Assembly (NCBI GenBank): GCA_033584155.1
Contig: CP138355.1
Location: 4,491,501 to 4,555,500 of the forward strand
From: Candidatus Electrothrix scaldis
GTDB lineage: Bacteria > Desulfobacterota > Desulfobulbia > Desulfobulbales > Desulfobulbaceae
DNA: 64,000 nucleotides
Direction of reading: 5' to 3'
Each line of letters begins with the position of its first letter. Position 1 is the first letter of the stretch. Positions 62,087-64,000 of this stretch are shown in pieces. The translations under genes and the position numbers were made by a program. The notes below the pieces were generated by a model. That model was not told where the DNA came from. It saw only the letters and a program-made list of their open reading frames with translations, and did no database searches.

Positions 62087-63166
62087 ATGACGACACCTTT
62101 TCTTAATGTCCCCTTCCTCCCAGAGGAAGACTATATAGAATTTATTAATAGTAACAGCGCCCATATCGACTCTATCCACTTCAGTCTTATGGGCGCAAAG
62201 AGACTCGACAACCGGATTAACCCGCAATCAATTGATAACCTTGACACCATTATTCAACTGATGAGACAGGTCAAGGTGCAAAACAAATACCTCCTCCTGA
62301 ACAGCATATTCTATGGGCCAGATCTCCTCACAAAAGACGAGCACCTTTCACCTTTGATCGCTTGCATTGAAAAATGCGTCAACGCAGGTGTCGTCAAGGG
62401 TATTGTTTATTATGATCAATTCCTGCTACAATCCTTATCTGCCGAGGCACCTGAGTTGGCAAAATCGCTGGAAGCCATCCCCAGCACCAACACCATGCTG
62501 GACTCACAGGCAAAAATAAGCTCACACCTTGCCTATATAAGGGAAACAAACTTTCGCTTACCGAGCAAGCTCACTCTGGATCGGGCGCTCAATCGCAATC
62601 TGGAAAAACTCACTGACACCATCAACTGGTGCAAAAAAGACTATCCAGAGATCAAAATAGAGCTCCTGGCAAACGAAGGATGCCTCCCCTTCTGCCCATA
62701 CAGAAGCTCCCACGATGCATACATTGCCCTCGGCAACCATGAAGGAGACGACAACAGCTCAGATATCAACAACAAACTCGGTTGCAGGCAATTACTGGAC
62801 AAACAGCCATACCGCCTTCTTCAGTCGCCGTTTATTCGCCCTGAAGATGTTGATTCCTATTTAAGCCAGACCGATCTTATTCTTCTCTGCGGACGCGCCC
62901 AAGGTGTCGATTTCCTCAAAAAAATAATCTCTGCATATATTGCAAAGAACTACGAAGGCAACCTCCTGGGACTTCTCGATTCTATGAACTGGCTCAGCGA
63001 ACAGCTTTATATTGAGAACTCGGCCCTTGCCTTTGATTTCGCCAATATGCTCTCTGTTTGTGATAACCAGTGTCACTCCTGCGGATTCTGCATGGAGCTT
63101 TTCCGGGCGATTGCGCGCCCACTGGATGCAAACAAGAAGGAGCTCCCTGAAAAAGAGGCTATGTAG
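62087..63166 (+). CDS. Divergent U32-like protein
   Basis: The frame opens inside the previous gene, but the ATG at 62087 (MTTPFLNVPFLPEEDY) lies 22 bases after the stop and is the likelier start. This 359-residue protein has LLANEGCLPFCPYRSSHDA, which matches the cysteine motif of UbiU/UbiV-like U32 proteins, and a second cysteine cluster VCDNQCHSCGFCMEL near the end. It probably binds an Fe-S cluster. The adjacent U32 gene suggests a pair acting together. Confidence 0.7.
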   Translation: MTTPFLNVPFLPEEDYIEFINSNSAHIDSIHFSLMGAKRLDNRINPQSIDNLDTIIQLMRQVKVQNKYLLLNSIFYGPDLLTKDEHLSPLIACIEKCVNAGVVKGIVYYDQFLLQSLSAEAPELAKSLEAIPSTNTMLDSQAKISSHLAYIRETNFRLPSKLTLDRALNRNLEKLTDTINWCKKDYPEIKIELLANEGCLPFCPYRSSHDAYIALGNHEGDDNSSDINNKLGCRQLLDKQPYRLLQSPFIRPEDVDSYLSQTDLILLCGRAQGVDFLKKIISAYIAKNYEGNLLGLLDSMNWLSEQLYIENSALAFDFANMLSVCDNQCHSCGFCMELFRAIARPLDANKKELPEKEAM

Positions 63167-63200
63167 TTCTGCATCAAGCCTCAATACCACTTCATCCTCT

Positions 63201-63246
63201 CGCTACCCTTCTCTCTCAAATGGAGGGTAGCGCAAGCCCTTTTTTA
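63201..63246 (+). terminator. Terminator after the U32 pair
   Basis: The stem CGCTACCCT...AGGGTAGCG is followed by CAAGCCCTTTTTT. It is a good intrinsic terminator about 35 bases after the stop. On this strand the U-run begins at about 63239. Confidence 0.8.
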
Positions 63247-63330
63247 ACGTATGTTCTTCAGTACATACCACCAATATGTTTCAATACCTGCGCCCCACTC
63301 ACCTCTTCATTTCAGCTGAGCTGAAAACAA

Positions 63331-63374
63331 AAAAGGCGCTTATAAAGCAACATAAAAGTCACTTTATAAACGCC
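63331..63374 (-). terminator. Terminator of the tRNA-Ala gene
   Basis: On the minus strand GGCGTTTATAAAG pairs with CTTTATAAGCGCC around a 14-base loop and is followed by TTTTTTG. It starts about 10 bases after the tRNA 3' end. Confidence 0.8.
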
Positions 63375-63383
63375 TCTATATTT

Positions 63384-63459
<76 letters not shown>

Positions 63460-63743
63460 TTGCTTTCTTGTGAGGAGCTTTTACCACGTTCCACACGTTC
63501 CTGTCAAGGAGAAGATCCTTCAAAATCGACAGAGAATGATTTTTTATTTTTTTCCCGATAAGCTCTCTAATAAGATTGCTAATCGCCTCCTTAACTGGTA
63601 GCATATTCTTCAACTAAATGACGGTTTAGACTAAGGCCAAATCGAACGTAATATTTCCCGCCTAACGGAAGTGTTTCTTCTCGCCTCAGGTCTTATCAAT
63701 ACTTATACTCAGCAATGTATTAAAACGATTTTTGTAAAGGTGA

Positions 63744-64000
<257 letters not shown>

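Noticed and set aside
63311-63325. Palindrome TTCAGCTGAGCTGAA as a regulatory operator
   Set aside because: It lies between two terminators with no promoter facing it, so a chance or repeat origin is equally likely.

Overview
The window looks like a chromosomal segment of a Desulfobacterota (former Deltaproteobacteria) bacterium, probably Desulfobulbales-like. This is an inference. It rests on a geopeptide-type RiPP cassette, a HAMP sensor with a CxxC...CxxC tail, an XRE regulator with a Cys/Trp-rich tail, split methylmalonyl-CoA mutase subunits, and many stand-alone two-component and conflict genes. No 16S rRNA gene is present to settle it. Gene density is high, and mostly housekeeping genes alternate with accessory islands.

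Layout: 1-2.0 kb holds the start of an unidentified protein, a secreted protein, a HIT hydrolase and a small membrane protein. 2.0-3.6 kb is a radical SAM/SPASM maturase with a 32-residue geopeptide precursor, separated by a UUCG attenuator hairpin. 3.6-9.6 kb is a TonB-dependent receptor divergent from a periplasmic binding protein, a sensor kinase and a receiver-kinase hybrid. 9.6-16.2 kb is an accessory island: an AAA-ATPase pseudogene, three tandem Rpn-like PD-(D/E)XK nucleases and a membrane-anchored NACHT protein. 16.2-25.4 kb is RNA biology and stress: a trmJ-rtcB-prfH operon, RNase R, an RSH (RelA/SpoT) protein whose synthetase half looks dead, and Aat. 25.8-32.9 kb carries a HAMP sensor, an amidotransferase, an AEC transporter, a PilZ protein, a secreted duplicated-domain protein and PutP.

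32.9-34.6 kb has a VapBC module with a two-palindrome operator and a HEPN protein. 34.6-39.8 kb has an orphan LivM-type permease, a zinc-protease/RimK fusion and a SpoIIE phosphatase. 39.8-44.7 kb is a second accessory stretch: a nine-unit 23-bp tandem array, a TPR membrane protein, a catalase-family protein and an intact AAA/PD-ExK protein. 44.7-49.6 kb carries CopA and small proteins of unknown role. 49.8-55.4 kb carries a STAS protein and the methylmalonyl-CoA mutase / MeaB / B12-subunit operon. A rearranged duplicate of the mutase 3' end lies about 1.3 kb beyond its stop. 55.4-64 kb has a lipoprotein, a nucleoside-recognition membrane protein, SppA, an XRE regulator, DgkA, a CBM48 protein, two U32-type proteins, tRNA-Ala(GGC) and the start of mreB.

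The most interesting parts are the geopeptide cassette with its attenuator, the NACHT protein beside the triplicated nucleases with a varying coiled-coil tail, the ribosome-repair operon, the 23-bp array, the rearranged mutase duplicate, and a multi-hairpin intergenic element at about 47.3 kb.
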